In this document: positions 11,400 through 22,067 of the stretch, piece after piece
How positions within the stretch are numbered: the first letter of the stretch is position 1
Layout of the letters: every line of letters starts with the position of its first letter
Assembly (NCBI RefSeq): GCF_030867095.1
Contig: NC_081824.1
Location: 141,203,433 to 141,267,432 of the forward strand
Length of the DNA stretch: 64,000 nucleotides
DNA from: Alligator mississippiensis
Lineage: Eukaryota; Chordata; Crocodylia; Alligatoridae
Reading direction: 5' to 3'
Made by a program: the position numbers and the translations under genes
Notes under the pieces: model-generated
Told to the model about the DNA's origin: nothing
What the model saw: only the letters and a program-made list of their open reading frames with translations
The model's database searches: none

Positions 11400-12318
11400 C
11401 TATGGGTCAGATCTTCAGAAATGTAAGTACCTAAAAATGCAAACAGGTGCCTAATGGAATCTATTCAAATGATTAAGGCAATTACAGAAGGGGGCAGTTT
11501 TCAAACCTAAGAATGTAAGTTGCTAATGGACTATAAAATGAATGTTGCCACCAACAGAAACAAACATTGCTACACATATGCATTGGGTAAACAACACAAA
11601 AATTAGGGTATACATGGAAAGATAATTGTATGTGCATGTAAATGCACTTTGTTGCCTGCACTGTTGCATCTTTTGTAAAATAATTAGCTTTCCCCTGTCT
11701 CTACAGTGAGTGCATGCGGCACAGTTTAAAAAAAATTGTGGCCAGAAATGATATCAATATTTCTCTGTTAATGTCTTGCATATAATGCTATAGCATTCTT
11801 GGCCTAACCCAGACAAAGTAAGACATTCACTCTTTTATTTTCCTTCTTCCTTCTAAAAGCTTTTCAATTTGTAGAACTTGCCCATGTTTTTCATTCCTTC
11901 CTGAATAGCCAATATATTGTTGGGTACTATAGAAATGTTTGTTGGTTCTTACAGAAAGAACCTTTAAGTCACTTGTTAACAAGGGATAATTTCCTGCATT
12001 TATCTTTTTAACAGCAAGAAGTTTCTTTTGTTTTGTTTTTTTACTTTAACTAGGGTGAGGAAAGCAGTGAGAAGCTGCCTGGGTCACAGGCTTTTTAACA
12101 AATTATTATGCCCACACTTTTAATTGGTCTCTCTGTACAAATCAATCAGAAATGAAACAAAATTGCGTCTTCTCCCCCGCTCTCCCCCCCACTTCTCCCA
12201 AGAGGCTCAAGTTTAACATAATCATCTAAGAATTCACAAAGGATTTTCTGTGCATTTGAAGACTTCCTCTTCAAAATTTATATAGGCTGTTTTCTTTTTA
12301 TTCAGGATGCAAATACTT
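11400..12318. other. Mostly unassigned DNA; possible old dispersed repeat at its left end
   Basis: About 11405-11520 has the run GGGTCAGATCTTCAG, then repeated GTGCCTAATGG-type phrases, which resembles a common amniote interspersed repeat. I cannot fix its ends. The remainder shows nothing recognisable. Confidence 0.3.
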
Positions 12319-13736
12319 TTGTGGCAGACTTACCAATTCAGCCCGGCATGTCCTAGGCTCAGGAAAGCTTCATTTCAATTGATGGAGCCCGTCCAGAGGG
12401 GGCGGGGGGGGGCGGGGCGAGGAGCCTCTTGGACCTAATTGAATCCTGCACTTTGTGGGTCCAGCAAGACTTTGGGGGCAGAGCCTCCGAAGTGAATAAA
12501 AGGAGCTGTGTGCCCAGCATACAGCAGACGCATTGGGGGACGATGAAGGAAGAAGGGGCTAAGAAGAGCTGGGAACAGCTACCCAGCAGGTGAAACAGTG
12601 CCCAGAAGAGCCCCAAAGACCCCCCTTGCTGGGACCGATGTCTCAGCCCCACCGATGCCTCAGTCTGGGCCTGCATCCCCTGGCAGGTGGCCAGGGAGTG
12701 GTGCACAGATCAGTCATGGAGCACAGATGCTGGGAGCCGCTCGATGTGGCTCAGGTCTGCAACCCCGGCAGGTGGCCAGGAGCGCAGTGCAGAGGTCGCT
12801 GCATGGAGGGTCCAAGAGTGGACTAGGATACAGGCGTCTCGGGTCCCGAACCCTTGGCACACGGCCAGGCTGCCAATGTGGCAGCACCCCCCAGTAGGTC
12901 CTGGAGCCGATCAAGCCCTAGTGTTGCATGAGGCGGCCCAGGCCTCCAAGCCCTGCCATAAGGAGCAAGCCAAATGGTGCACAGGGCTGTGAGCAGGCCT
13001 CAGGATGGGAGAGAACCTGGGCAGCAGCCAGCCACTGTGCCAGGAGAGGCGCCCATCCCACCAAGCCAGAGCATCCCCGCATCACCAGGGGTCGTGAGTG
13101 TTGGGGACAAGGGTATCCCACAGGGGAGGGGACCCTCAGGAGAGAGCCAGCAGAGTCCCCTGTGAAGTTGAGGGTCCCATCCCAGTCCATGAGGGGTTGG
13201 AGGGGCCTGGAGCATCATCCCCTTTTGCCCTGGCAGAACTGTGGCCAGGCTTCCCCTCATTGAATGAGGAGACCCTAGCATAGTAGCACCCTCAACACCC
13301 AGAAAGGTGAGTGAGCGCCTCCTGTTTTGTCATGTGTGCCTTATATTTTGTGATTTGAAGTTTCACTGTTATATGAATACAAGTGCATTCCTATCTTTGA
13401 TTGATTTCCACTGTGTACATGACAATGTTCTTTCATGGACTGTAAATAGTTAATTGCATTGCCCTGTTGATATGCTGTATTTACCTGTGTTTACCTATAC
13501 TTACCTGTTCCAGATCTGTTACCTGTGTGGCTTGAAGCTCTATAAGAGGTATAAGTCAAGTATATAATATAGTCCTGTACCATTGAATAAGTGATTATTT
13601 ATATGTAGATATATATATGTGTGTGTTTGTGTATATAACTTTATTTTATGAATTAATAAACCTGTATATAGTTAAAAAGTTGAGTCCTGGCCTGACTCTA
13701 TAGGAAACTGAGGGGAAACTGTGGTTGACAGTTCCC
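12319..13736 (+). mobile_element. GC-rich LTR-like block, boundaries uncertain
   Basis: A candidate start is TGTGGCAGAC at 12319. A TATA-like AATAAAAGGAGC lies about 175 bp in. A long GC-rich body follows, then AATAAA at about 13656 and a possible end TTGACA at about 13736. The short region before the TATA box and the long body match the LTR family elsewhere in the window. However, I found no target-site duplication, so the ends and even the class are unproven. The overlapping open frames at 12598-13283 on both strands are proline- and glycine-rich and look like composition effects. Confidence 0.35.
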
Positions 13737-13759
13737 TTCCATAGCATGTCTGCCTGCTG

Positions 13760-15189
13760 ACAATCCCCTTCAATTCGGAGAGTGGGGTACATACCCTGTA
13801 TACGCTTGGGCTACATTTTATACAAACAAGACAGATTACTAAAGAGCTGACGCTGTAAACTGGTAAGCATTTTTGTTTGTTTTAAACCAAAAATCTGAAC
13901 CGCTCCAATTATTGAATATATCAATAGATTAATTGAAAAAAATAATAGAAGTTCTGAGCCTGAAACTAGGAAGTTCTTATGCCTTTCAAGAGAATGTGGT
14001 AGGCCTGAAAACAACTAATCTTTAAGAGTAGAGGGTTGCAATCAAATTTTCAGAACTGCTCAGGTGACCTTGAAGTTGGTGTCTTAAATTAAATGTAGAG
14101 TCCTAAGTCAGTTAAGTATTGCAATAAGAGCATCAATGGCTAAATGCCTTTAAAAATTTGGGCCTGAGGCACTTCAGAAAATTTGAACAAAGACTGTGGA
14201 AAATGAAGCTCTTTTTTTTTTTTTTAAAGACCAGGTTCTAGGTGAGAAAAGAAGGGCAAATTTAAGACTGTAAGCTCTTATCACTGGGGGTTAGATTTCT
14301 TCTGAGGGGTATTGGCTTCTGAGTGTGCTGAATGATGTACATTTATTGAACAAGGCTAGATATTGTTTGTGTTTTCTGTATATTGCTCTTCATTTGTCGT
14401 TGTATATTGAATTTAACTTGAATTTATAGCAGGTATCTTAGCTTTTCAAGTAAAGGAAGGTGGCTGCTGCCATTAGGCAAACTTGCACACATTTCTACAG
14501 GGTAGAGTTTTCATGTGGCAGTATCAAATAGTTCAGGGCACCTTATTCTGACCATTTTATTTCTTGACCAGTAATGTTTAAAGGGTAAGATTAATTGAAG
14601 TACCAGGATTATATAATTTCTCTCTCACCTTCTTTTTTAAAGTTGTTTCTCATATTCAATATATTTTTCTTGTATTAAATTATGACTCTCCCTTAGGTGC
14701 TGTTTGTGGTACAAATCTCAGAACAATACAGACTGAGTTCAACTTCTCGCTAATGAGTTGATATTGAGTTGACTTTATGAGCTAGCAATGTATCAACTGT
14801 TCATCATTAAATCATTCCCAAAATGAACATTAATGAACTTCACCTACTACAGCAATGAAAGGCAGCTCATATTTCCCCTGATTTCTAATTCACTGCAAAG
14901 TAACTTGAATTCAGACTATGTCCATGACTTCATTGAATTGCTGTATAACGAGCTGCCATAAAACAATGAATTTCTGCATACACAAATTGGACATTCTCAT
15001 AGAATATTCATTTGGTCACACAATGTATTCCAGCTACTTGGTGAACTCCTGCATAGATACAAACCCTCTTAAAATGCAGTTTCAATCTGCCAAATTCTTG
15101 TAGCAATAGAGTATGTTTTATGCTAAAAAAGTTATGTTTTTAATATGAAAGATTTGTTTAGTCATTTTTTTCAGCGTAAAGGTGAAATG
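13760..15189. other. Unassigned AT-rich DNA
   Basis: No exon or RNA recognised. About 14040-14190 has phrases such as AAATTTGGGCCTGAGGC that resemble an old dispersed amniote repeat, but no ends can be drawn. Confidence 0.35.
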
Positions 15190-15370
15190 TAGAATCACAG
15201 AAAAATAGGACTGAAAGTAACCTTGACAGGTCATCTAGCCCAATCTGCTGCTCAAAGCAGGATCATCCTGGTCTAAATCTTCCCAGACAAATATTTGCCT
15301 AACTTGCGCTTAAACTTCCAGTGATGGAGATTCCACAACCTTGTTCCAGTGCTTAATCACCTTAAAAACA
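15190..15370 (-). mobile_element. CR1 LINE 3' end fragment
   Basis: TAGAATCACAGAAAAATAGG opens the fragment, followed by TCATCTAGCCCAATC and GGAGATTCCACAACCTTG, the order expected of a reversed CR1 end. The divergence looks higher than in the CR1 at 15840. Confidence 0.7.
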
Positions 15371-15846
15371 ACTGATTTCGTCCTTTACTGCTTTCTTTAT
15401 GATCTATAAAGATAGTCTGAAATATTAGGGCTTCACTTCTCATTTTGCTGTAGGAACTGGGCAGCAACCCATACTTATTTCTGGAGAGAACTGGCTCTGA
15501 AAAGCACTTCAGGTTCACAGTGAATAACCAATTGCATACAAGTTCACTATGTGATGCTGGGACTGAGGCCATGTTTATAGGAGAAGAAAATTACCCTTTT
15601 TTTGCACATTTTAAAATCATAAGCAGGACAAGGCAAGTAGTATGTTTAAAGGCCCAGCCAGTCTATATAAAACCTAAATGGAAACCATAAGCATTCTTTA
15701 ACCAGCCTGTTAAAATCGCAACTTTATTTTCTATGCTGATTTTATTGAAGTCAATAGGTATTTATGCTACTGATCAGGATTTCACCCTAGGACATTAAAC
15801 ATGTTAGTTAACATATACATCAACCCTCATCAAGACAGAATCCAAG

Positions 15847-16337
15847 GTTGAGGAAGTAGAAGGATTGTGGGTTAGGCTACATGGGGGGCAAGGAGAAAGG
15901 GATTTGGTGGTAGGGGTCTGCTACAGATCCCCACACCAAGGGGAAGAAATAGATGCGGGGCTCCTGAGGCAGCTCTCGGAGACCATAAAAGCTAAAGAGG
16001 CGGTAGTCATGGGGGACCTAAACTACCCGGACATCTGCTGGGAGATGCAGACAGCAAAGTCCCATCACTTACGCAGGTTTCTAACCTGTTTACAGGACCT
16101 CCACCTGACACAGGAGGTACACGGTCCCACTAGGGGGAATGCCATACTGGATCTGGTATTGGCAACAGGGGATGACATGATAGGGGACCTCCAGATCGGT
16201 AGCCATTTGGGAGACAGTGATCACCTATTAATAGAATTCAACATAAGACGTCGAGTGGGTAAGGTAACTAGTAGGGTGAAAGTGCTAGACTTTAGGAAAG
16301 CTGATCTCAATGAACTCAGGCGATTAGTCAAGGACGC
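15847..16337 (+). pseudogene. CR1 ORF2 endonuclease (APE-type) fragment
   Basis: The frame reads VEEVEGLWVRLHGG, VVGVCYRSPH, then VMGDLNYPDICWE and GDSDHLLIEFN. GDLN and SDH correspond to APE-type endonuclease motifs that hold catalytic Asp, Asn and His. The N-terminal part with the catalytic Glu is missing because of 5' truncation. The frame continues into the LTR until a stop at 16419, so residues after about VKD are LTR-encoded. The enzyme in intact CR1 nicks target DNA to prime reverse transcription. Confidence 0.85.
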
Positions 16338-18208
16338 TGTCGCAGGGCACCTCGGTGCCCCTGCTCCTATAGAGGAGAAACTGCCAGGGAGCGAGGGAGC
16401 GCGCCCTGGCCTGACATAACGAGCCAGCTGAGGGTTGCTCAGGTAATGAGCGCAGCTGCGGGTTGCCGGAGCAACCAAGGGGAACCAGCTGCCTGTAGGG
16501 GGCAGGGCCTGGCCCTTATAAAGCTCAGGGCTGAGGCCAGGCTGGCAGTTCTCTGCCAGCAGCCGGAGAGGCAGGAGCTCCCTCAGCCGACATATGGGGA
16601 GGAGCCTGACGAGCGAGTACAGCTTATGATAGCCCTGAGGGGATTGGGCACTAAAGGTTTAGCCAGGGGGGGCTTTATGTTTGTGTTATAACCAGGAGGC
16701 TCTAGTTTACATTTGGCTCTGTATATTACACCCGGAGGCTTGGGTGAGGCTGTAGGGGTTGGAGGAGGCCTCAATTATAGGGACCCCAGAGACTGTGGGG
16801 TGCCCTAGCGCCAAGAGGGCGCATTATCTGCATAGCGCCAGGGAAGGCGCAGCTCGCACGCCAGGGCGTGAGCAGCTGGCGGCGAGGAGCGCGGCCAGTG
16901 GATCGCGGGCGCAACCCGTAGGTTGCGGACGGGGACCTAGACCCCGGATTGCGTGTGGGGGGGAACATAGACCCCGGCCCCAGGAAAGGGGCAATATTAT
17001 TGAGTAGCCCAGTGTGGGCACGGCGAACCCCAAAGAGGGGGGAGCGCCATACTAAGGAGCCCTAGAGAGAAGGGCAATTACCAAGGAGCCCGAGACGGGC
17101 ATAGCGAGCCCGGCCGCAGGCTAGCGCGGCAACACGCCTCAGACTGAGGCAGGGCACTGCGGTTGCCCCGAGAAGACAGGGAGTAGCAGTGCGGTGAGCC
17201 AGGGTCAGAGAGGGTGCCCGTGCGGTTGGCCCATAGGACCGGAGGCCCGCTACGGTGAGCCCCAAAGAGGGGGGGAGCACCATTGTACGTTATTGAGTAG
17301 CCCAGTGTGGGCATGGCGAGCCCCAGAGAAGGGGGAGCGCCATACTGAGCAGCCCTAGAGAGCGGGGCCATACTGAGAAGCCCGAGACGGGCATAGCGAG
17401 TCCAGCCGCAGGCTAGTGCGGCAACACCCCTCAGACTGAGGCAGGGCGCTGCGGTTGCCCCGAGAAGACAGGGAGTAGCAGCGTGGTGAGCCAGGGTCAG
17501 AGAGGGTGCCCGTGCGGTTGGCCCATAGGACCGGAGGCCCTCTAGAGAGTTGTATATGATTGAGAAGCCCTGTGGGGGCACGGCGAGCCCCAAAGAGGGG
17601 GAGCGCCATACTGAGGAGCCCTAGAGAGGGGCCATTACTGAGGAGCCCTAGACGGGCCATATCGAGGAGCCCGAGACGGGCATAGCGAGCCTGGCTGCAG
17701 GCTAGTGCAGCAACACCCCTCAGACTGAGGCAGGGCACTGTGGTTGCCCCTGAGAAGACAGGGAGTAGCAGCGCGGTGAGCCGGGGTCAGAGAGGGTGCC
17801 CGTGCAGTTGGCCCATAGGACCGGGGCCTGCTAGGGAGTCCCTGAGCGGGACCGTACCATCAGGGGAGGCCCAGTGGCAGGCTGGGCATGAGAGAGACAG
17901 ACTGGACAACGTCCATTACATCTGCGAGGCTTGGGGCGTGGTATCAGGGGAGGTAGGAGCCACGCATAGCCCATAAGGCTAGGGTGTCCGAGGAACACTC
18001 ATCGTATCAGGAGACCCCCCAGGGGGTCCGGAAGAACCGTGGGGACAGAGGTCCCTAGTAGCCATGCCCAGGGAGTCGTAGGCAGCCTCCTTAATATATT
18101 TCCAACAAGACGTGGCGGGCGAGAATTAGAGGGTGTCTTGGGCCAGCCTGACACAGAGCGAGGGACCGTAAGGAGATCACGGCCCTCCGTGAGGACCCCG
18201 CCGTGACA
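16338..18208 (+). mobile_element. Solo LTR inside CR1, 5-bp TSD GACGC
   Basis: GACGC occurs at 16333-16337 and 18209-18213. The insert starts TGTCGCAGGG and ends GCCGTGACA. A TATA box TTATAAAGC lies at about 16515, some 180 bp in. The tail segment CCTCCTTAATATATTTCC, followed by GGCGGGCGAG, aligns with the tails of the LTRs at 28326 and 58499 and the reversed tails at 1670 and 53248. It is 1,871 bp against 1.1-1.35 kb for its relatives, because a 260-290 bp unit is tandemly repeated. No internal retroelement genes are present. The several minus-strand open frames at 17062-17738 are the repeat unit read backwards. Confidence 0.88.
17000..17840 (+). repeat. Three tandem copies of a ~270-290 bp unit within the LTR
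   Basis: Unit starts are marked by TTGAGTAGCC or TTGAGAAGCC at 17000, 17293 and 17560. Each unit contains GCATAGCGAG, then CTCAGACTGAGGCAGGGC, then GAGAAGACAGGGAGTAGCAG, then TTGGCCCATAGGACCGG. The copies are very similar, which points to recent expansion or replication slippage. Confidence 0.9.
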
Positions 18209-18213
18209 GACGC

Positions 18214-20239
18214 ACTGCAGAGTAGGAGTTTTGAAGGCATGGGAACCCAAGAAGGGTGGCTGTGCCTTAAGGAAACGATCCTTCGGGCACAAAGCAAGAC
18301 GATCCCTGAGCGAGGCAAAAGAGGGAAAGGGGCCAGGAGGCTTCCATGGCTGACCAGAGAAATCCAGGACAACCTAAGGGCCAAAAGGGGAGCACATAAA
18401 AAGTGGAAACAAGGTGAGATCACTAAAAACGAATATACCTCCTCTGCTCGTGCTTGTAGGGAGGCAGTTAGACGGGCCAAAGCTACCATGGAGCTGAGGA
18501 TGGCAACCCAAGTAAAAGACAACAAGAAATTGTTTTTTAGATATATTGGGAGTAAAAGGAAGGCCCAGGGAGGAATAGGACCCCTGCTAAATGGGCAGAA
18601 ACAATTGGTGACGGACAGGGGGGACAAGGCTGAACTCCTCAACGAGTTCTTTGCCTCAGTGTTCCTAAGTGAGGGACACGACAAGTCTCTCACTGGGGTT
18701 GTAGAGAGGCAGCAGCAAGGTGCCAGACTTCCATGCGTAGATCCTGAGGTGGTGCAGAGTCACTTGGAAGAACTGGATGCCTTTAAGTCGGCAGGCCCGG
18801 ATGAGCTCCATCCGAGGGTGCTAAAGGCACTGGCCGACATCATTGCAGAGCCACTGGCGAGAATATTCGAACACTTGTGGCTCACGGGCCAAGTCCCGGA
18901 GGACTGGAAAAGGGCTAACGTGGTCCCCATTTTCAAAAAGGGGAGGAAGGAGGACCCGGGCAACTATAGGCTGGTCAGTCTCACCTCCATCCTTGGTAAA
19001 GTCTTTGAAAAAATTATCAAGGCTCACATTTGTGAGAGCCCAGCAGGGCAAATTATGCTGAGGGGAAACCAGCACGGGTTTGTGGCGGGCAGATCGTGCC
19101 TGACCAATCTAGTCTCTTTCTATGACCAGGTTACGAAACGCCTGGACACAGGAGGAGGGGTGGATGTCGTATACTTAGACTTCAGGAAGGCCTTCGATAC
19201 GGTATCCCACCCCATACTGGTGAACAAGTTAAGAGGCTGTGACGTGGATGACTACACAGTCCGGTGGGTGGCGAATTGGCTGGAGGGCCGCACCCAGAGA
19301 GTCGTGGTAGATGGGTCGGTCTCGACCTGGAAGGGTGTGGGCAGTGGGGTCCCGCAGGGCTCGGTCCTTGGACCGATACTCTTTAATGTCTTCATCAGTC
19401 ACTTGGACGAGGAAGTCAAATGTACTCTGTCCAAGTTTGCAGATGACACAAAGCTATGGGGAGAAGTGGACACGCTGGAGGGCAGGGAACAGCTGCAGGC
19501 AGACCTGGACAGGTTGGACAAGTGGGCAGAAAACAACAGGATGCAGTTCAACAAGGAGAAATGCAAAGTGCTGCACCTAGGGAGGAAAAATGTCCAGCAC
19601 ACCTACAGCCTAGGGAATGACCTGCTGGGTGGCACAGAGGTGGAAAGGGATCTTGGAGTCCTAGTGGACTCCAAGATGAACATGAGTCGGCAGTGTGACA
19701 AAGCCATCAAAAAAGCCAATGGCACTTTATCGTGCATCAGCAGATGCATGACGAATAGGTCCAAGGAGGTGATACTTCCCCTCTATCGGGCGCTGGTCAG
19801 ACCGCAGTTGGAGTACTGCGTGCAATTCTGGGCGCCACACTTCAAGAAGGATGCGGATAACCTGGAGAGGGTCCAGAGAAGGGCAACTCGTATGGTCAAG
19901 GGCCTGCAGACCAAGCCCTACGAGGAGAGACTAGAGAACCTGGACCTTTTCAGCCTCCGCAAGAGAAGGTTGAGAGGCGATCTTGTGGCTGCCTATAAGT
20001 TCATCACGGGGGCACAGAAGGGAATTGGTGAGTATTTATTCACCAAGGCGCCCCCAGGGGTTACAAGAAACAATGGCCACAAGCTAGCAGAGAGCAGATT
20101 TAGATTGGACATCAGGAAGAACTTCTTCACAGTTCGAGCGGCCACGGTCTGGAACGGGCTCCCAAGGGAGGTGGTGCTCTCCCCTACCCTGGGGGTCTTC
20201 AAGAGGAGGTTAGATGAGTATCTAGCTGGGGTCATCTAG
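18214..20239 (+). CDS. CR1 ORF2 reverse transcriptase (TE-derived, open)
   Basis: The frame is open from 18152 (after a TGA) to the stop at 20239; the codons before 18209 are LTR-encoded. From residue 1 at 18203 it shows RT blocks in order: PDELHPRVLK (about 200), RLVSLTSILGKVFEK (about 255), QHGFVAGRSCLTNLV (about 290), VVYLDFRKAFDTVSH (about 322-336), SGVPQGSVLGPILFNVF (about 380), and the catalytic FADDTKL (about 412-418). The CR1 C-terminal domain (YEERLENLDLFSLRKRRLRG, then RLDIRKNFF) follows. All catalytic Asp residues are present and there is no internal stop. It lost its endonuclease N-terminus by truncation and its frame by the LTR, so autonomous mobility is unlikely. Confidence 0.9.
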
Positions 20240-20399
20240 ATCCAGTACTCTTTCCTGCTTATGCAGGGGGTCGGACTCGATGATCTATTGAGGTCCCTTC
20301 CGACCCTAACATCTATGAATCTATGAATCTGTGAATCTATAAGTGGAATGACACCTATTTTTAGTGAGGACAGGGCCTACAAAGACTAATAAAGCTCTT

Positions 20400-20985
20400 G
20401 GATGCATTGATTAGAAGAACAACCAGTAGGAGTAAAGAGGCTATGCCACTCCTGCATGCAGTTATTGAGACTATTACTAGTACAGTATGTCTGGTTCAAG
20501 AATTCACATTTTAAAAAGGTATTGAAAAAGGGATCAGAAAAGAGCTGCAATTTGGATTCGAGGTCTGGAAAACCTACTTTTAAATAAAAGACTACAGGTC
20601 AATCTATTCAAAGAGAAGGTTAAGCAATGACTTCATCATCATCTTACTAGTACCTGTGTGAAGAGAAGATTCCAGTTGACTGACTCATGGCAAGATCCAG
20701 TTGGTGAAAGCTGAAACTAGAAAAGTTCAAACTCAAAATGAGGTTCAAATAATTTAAAGGTAATTATCCTTAAAGACTTCCATTATGATTGATGAATTCG
20801 TTATCACTTGACTTCTTGAAACAAAAAATGGATGTCTTCCTAAGACACGTGGGTTGGTTCAAATAGAAGTTTAGAATGGATACAGGCATTAGTGGGTATA
20901 GTCCTATGGCCTGTGCTATCAAGCACATCACCCTAGTTGATTATAATGGGCCCGTTTGGCTGTTCATCTAAGAACCTTGGGAAGA
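20400..20985 (+). mobile_element. Ancient L3/CR1-like LINE 3' region
   Basis: Segments in order match old amniote L3-type LINE ends: GGTCTGGAAAACCTAC at about 20560, AGAGAAGGTTAAGCAATGAC, GAAAGCTGAAACTAGAAAAG, GATGTCTTCCTAAGACA, and CCTATGGCCTGTGCTATC at about 20903. Many indels and stops. It is much older than the adjoining CR1. Confidence 0.6.
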
Positions 20986-21245
20986 TCTTCAGGGATATCA
21001 CATGAGATTGATACCTGAACCACAATTGATCTGGCTTGCACACTCTGAATCTGGGAATATGCCAATGAGACACTTCCAGGATCATTCTCAGGGATCTGTT
21101 TCAAAAACAGGCATAGAGGAAGCCCATGGAGCAGACTTCATTTGGTTGTATTTGGAGTACAGGTTTTATTCATGTATTGCATTTGGAGTACAGGTTTTCC
21201 TCACCAACCATGGTTTTGAGTATCTACGCTTAATATTCTATATAC

Positions 21246-21548
21246 CAGGGGTTCCCCACATTTTTATGCCACAGCCCAGCAAACCATGGACTGGAAGTGA
21301 CCACAGACTGGTAAACTGCAGACCAGCAGTGACTGGCATACTGTGGGCAGGCAGCCAACCCTTTTTCGTACTCAGTATACTTAGTATAAAAAAGGACTGG
21401 CTGCTGGTCTGCAGTATACCGGTCACTTCCAGTCTGTGGTTTGCTGATCCACAGTCACTTCCGATCCAGCAGCCAACCCTCCTGCGGACCAGCAGCCGGC
21501 CCTTTGTGGCTCAGCACTGGGCCACGGCCTGGGGGTTGGGAACCCCTA
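21246..21548. mobile_element. hAT-type MITE nested in the Tigger-like element
   Basis: The ends are CAGGGGTTCCCCAC at the left and, reverse-complemented, TAGGGGTTCCCAAC at the right. The flanking octamers CTATATAC and CTACATAT agree at 6 of 8 positions, fitting a decayed 8-bp TSD. Internal sequence repeats CAGCAG/CTGGTC phrases, giving partial self-complementarity. No coding capacity. Confidence 0.65.
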
Positions 21549-21788
21549 CTACATATTATTTTGGCTAACACAGTATTGAGTTATGAGTAAGCACAGTTTT
21601 CTGTGGCCACACATCAGCCCGCCACCTGCTATTTCAAATCACCTAGGCTCTTGCTAGCTACCTGTGGCACTCCCATCTCCTCACACACATGCAGTCTCAC
21701 ATTGTGCTTCATGCTGTTAACATCCAGTTGCAGGTGCCCCACACTTTTCTCCCAATTTTTTTGTGATTTTTGCATTTTGCCCTTAATC

Positions 21789-21984
21789 ATGGCCTCTAAG
21801 CGAGGGTGTGGTGAAGATGAGCAATTTGTGAAGAGGGTAAGGAAAGTGATGTCCTTGGAAACAAAATGGGAGTTGTTAGATCATCTAGCATGTGGAGTGT
21901 GTGTGGCAAATATAAAACATGATTTTTATACACTGTATGTTCCTTTCTTATTCATATTCAAGTCCCTAACCTCATTTTCCCCAT
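21789..21984 (+). pseudogene. Tigger/pogo transposase N-terminal fragment
   Basis: ATG at 21789 opens MASKRGCGEDEQFVKRVRKV, followed by MSLETKWELLDHLACGVCV. The second part matches the start of the CENP-B/pogo-type helix-turn-helix (a basic stretch, then Leu-x-x-Lys-x-Glu-x-x-x-x-Leu). The frame then runs into unrelated hydrophobic sequence and stops. In intact elements this domain binds the terminal repeats. Short and certainly non-functional alone. Confidence 0.5.
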
Positions 21985-22067
21985 AACCCTTTTGTCTTAC
22001 TTACCACGGTTTTGCTATCCACAGGAACTTTCAGGAACCTAACCCCAGTTGGCAAGGGAAACCTGTA

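Larger units (their letters stand above)
15840..20345 (+). mobile_element. CR1 LINE, 5'-truncated, well preserved, interrupted by an LTR
   Basis: This is the best preserved element in the window. It starts inside the endonuclease domain, continues through the reverse transcriptase and C-terminal domain, and ends in a short 3' UTR with a TCTATGAATCTATGAATC-type tail at about 20310-20340. A solo LTR (16338-18208) splits the open frame. LTR plus one 5-bp duplication is 1,876 bp, and subtracting it puts the downstream frame in register with the upstream one. The CR1 frame was therefore apparently open when the LTR landed. No TSD is seen for the CR1 itself, as usual for CR1. Confidence 0.92.
21189..22067 (+). 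mobile_element. Tigger/pogo-like DNA transposon remnant with nested hAT MITE
   Basis: The left end CAGGTTTTCCTCACCAAC (21191) and the reverse complement of the right end, CAGGTTTCCCTTGCCAAC, agree at 15 of 18 positions. TA flanks both sides (21189-21190 and 22066-22067), the Tc1/mariner-pogo target. It contains the start of a transposase-like frame at 21789. Removing the 303-bp hAT insert leaves about 570 bp, so most of the transposase is gone. Confidence 0.7.

Noticed and set aside
12598..13283. Cluster of overlapping frames on both strands in GC-rich DNA
   Set aside because: Both strands and several frames are open at once, which is the signature of composition, and the block looks LTR-like.
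17062..17738. Several minus-strand frames sharing repeated peptides
   Set aside because: They are the tandem LTR unit read backwards in different copies, not genes.
18152..18208. Extended N-terminus of the CR1 RT frame
   Set aside because: These codons are encoded by the LTR end, so they are not part of CR1 protein.
17062..18208. CpG-island promoter of a host gene
   Set aside because: The GC-rich stretch lies wholly within an LTR bounded by a 5-bp target duplication.
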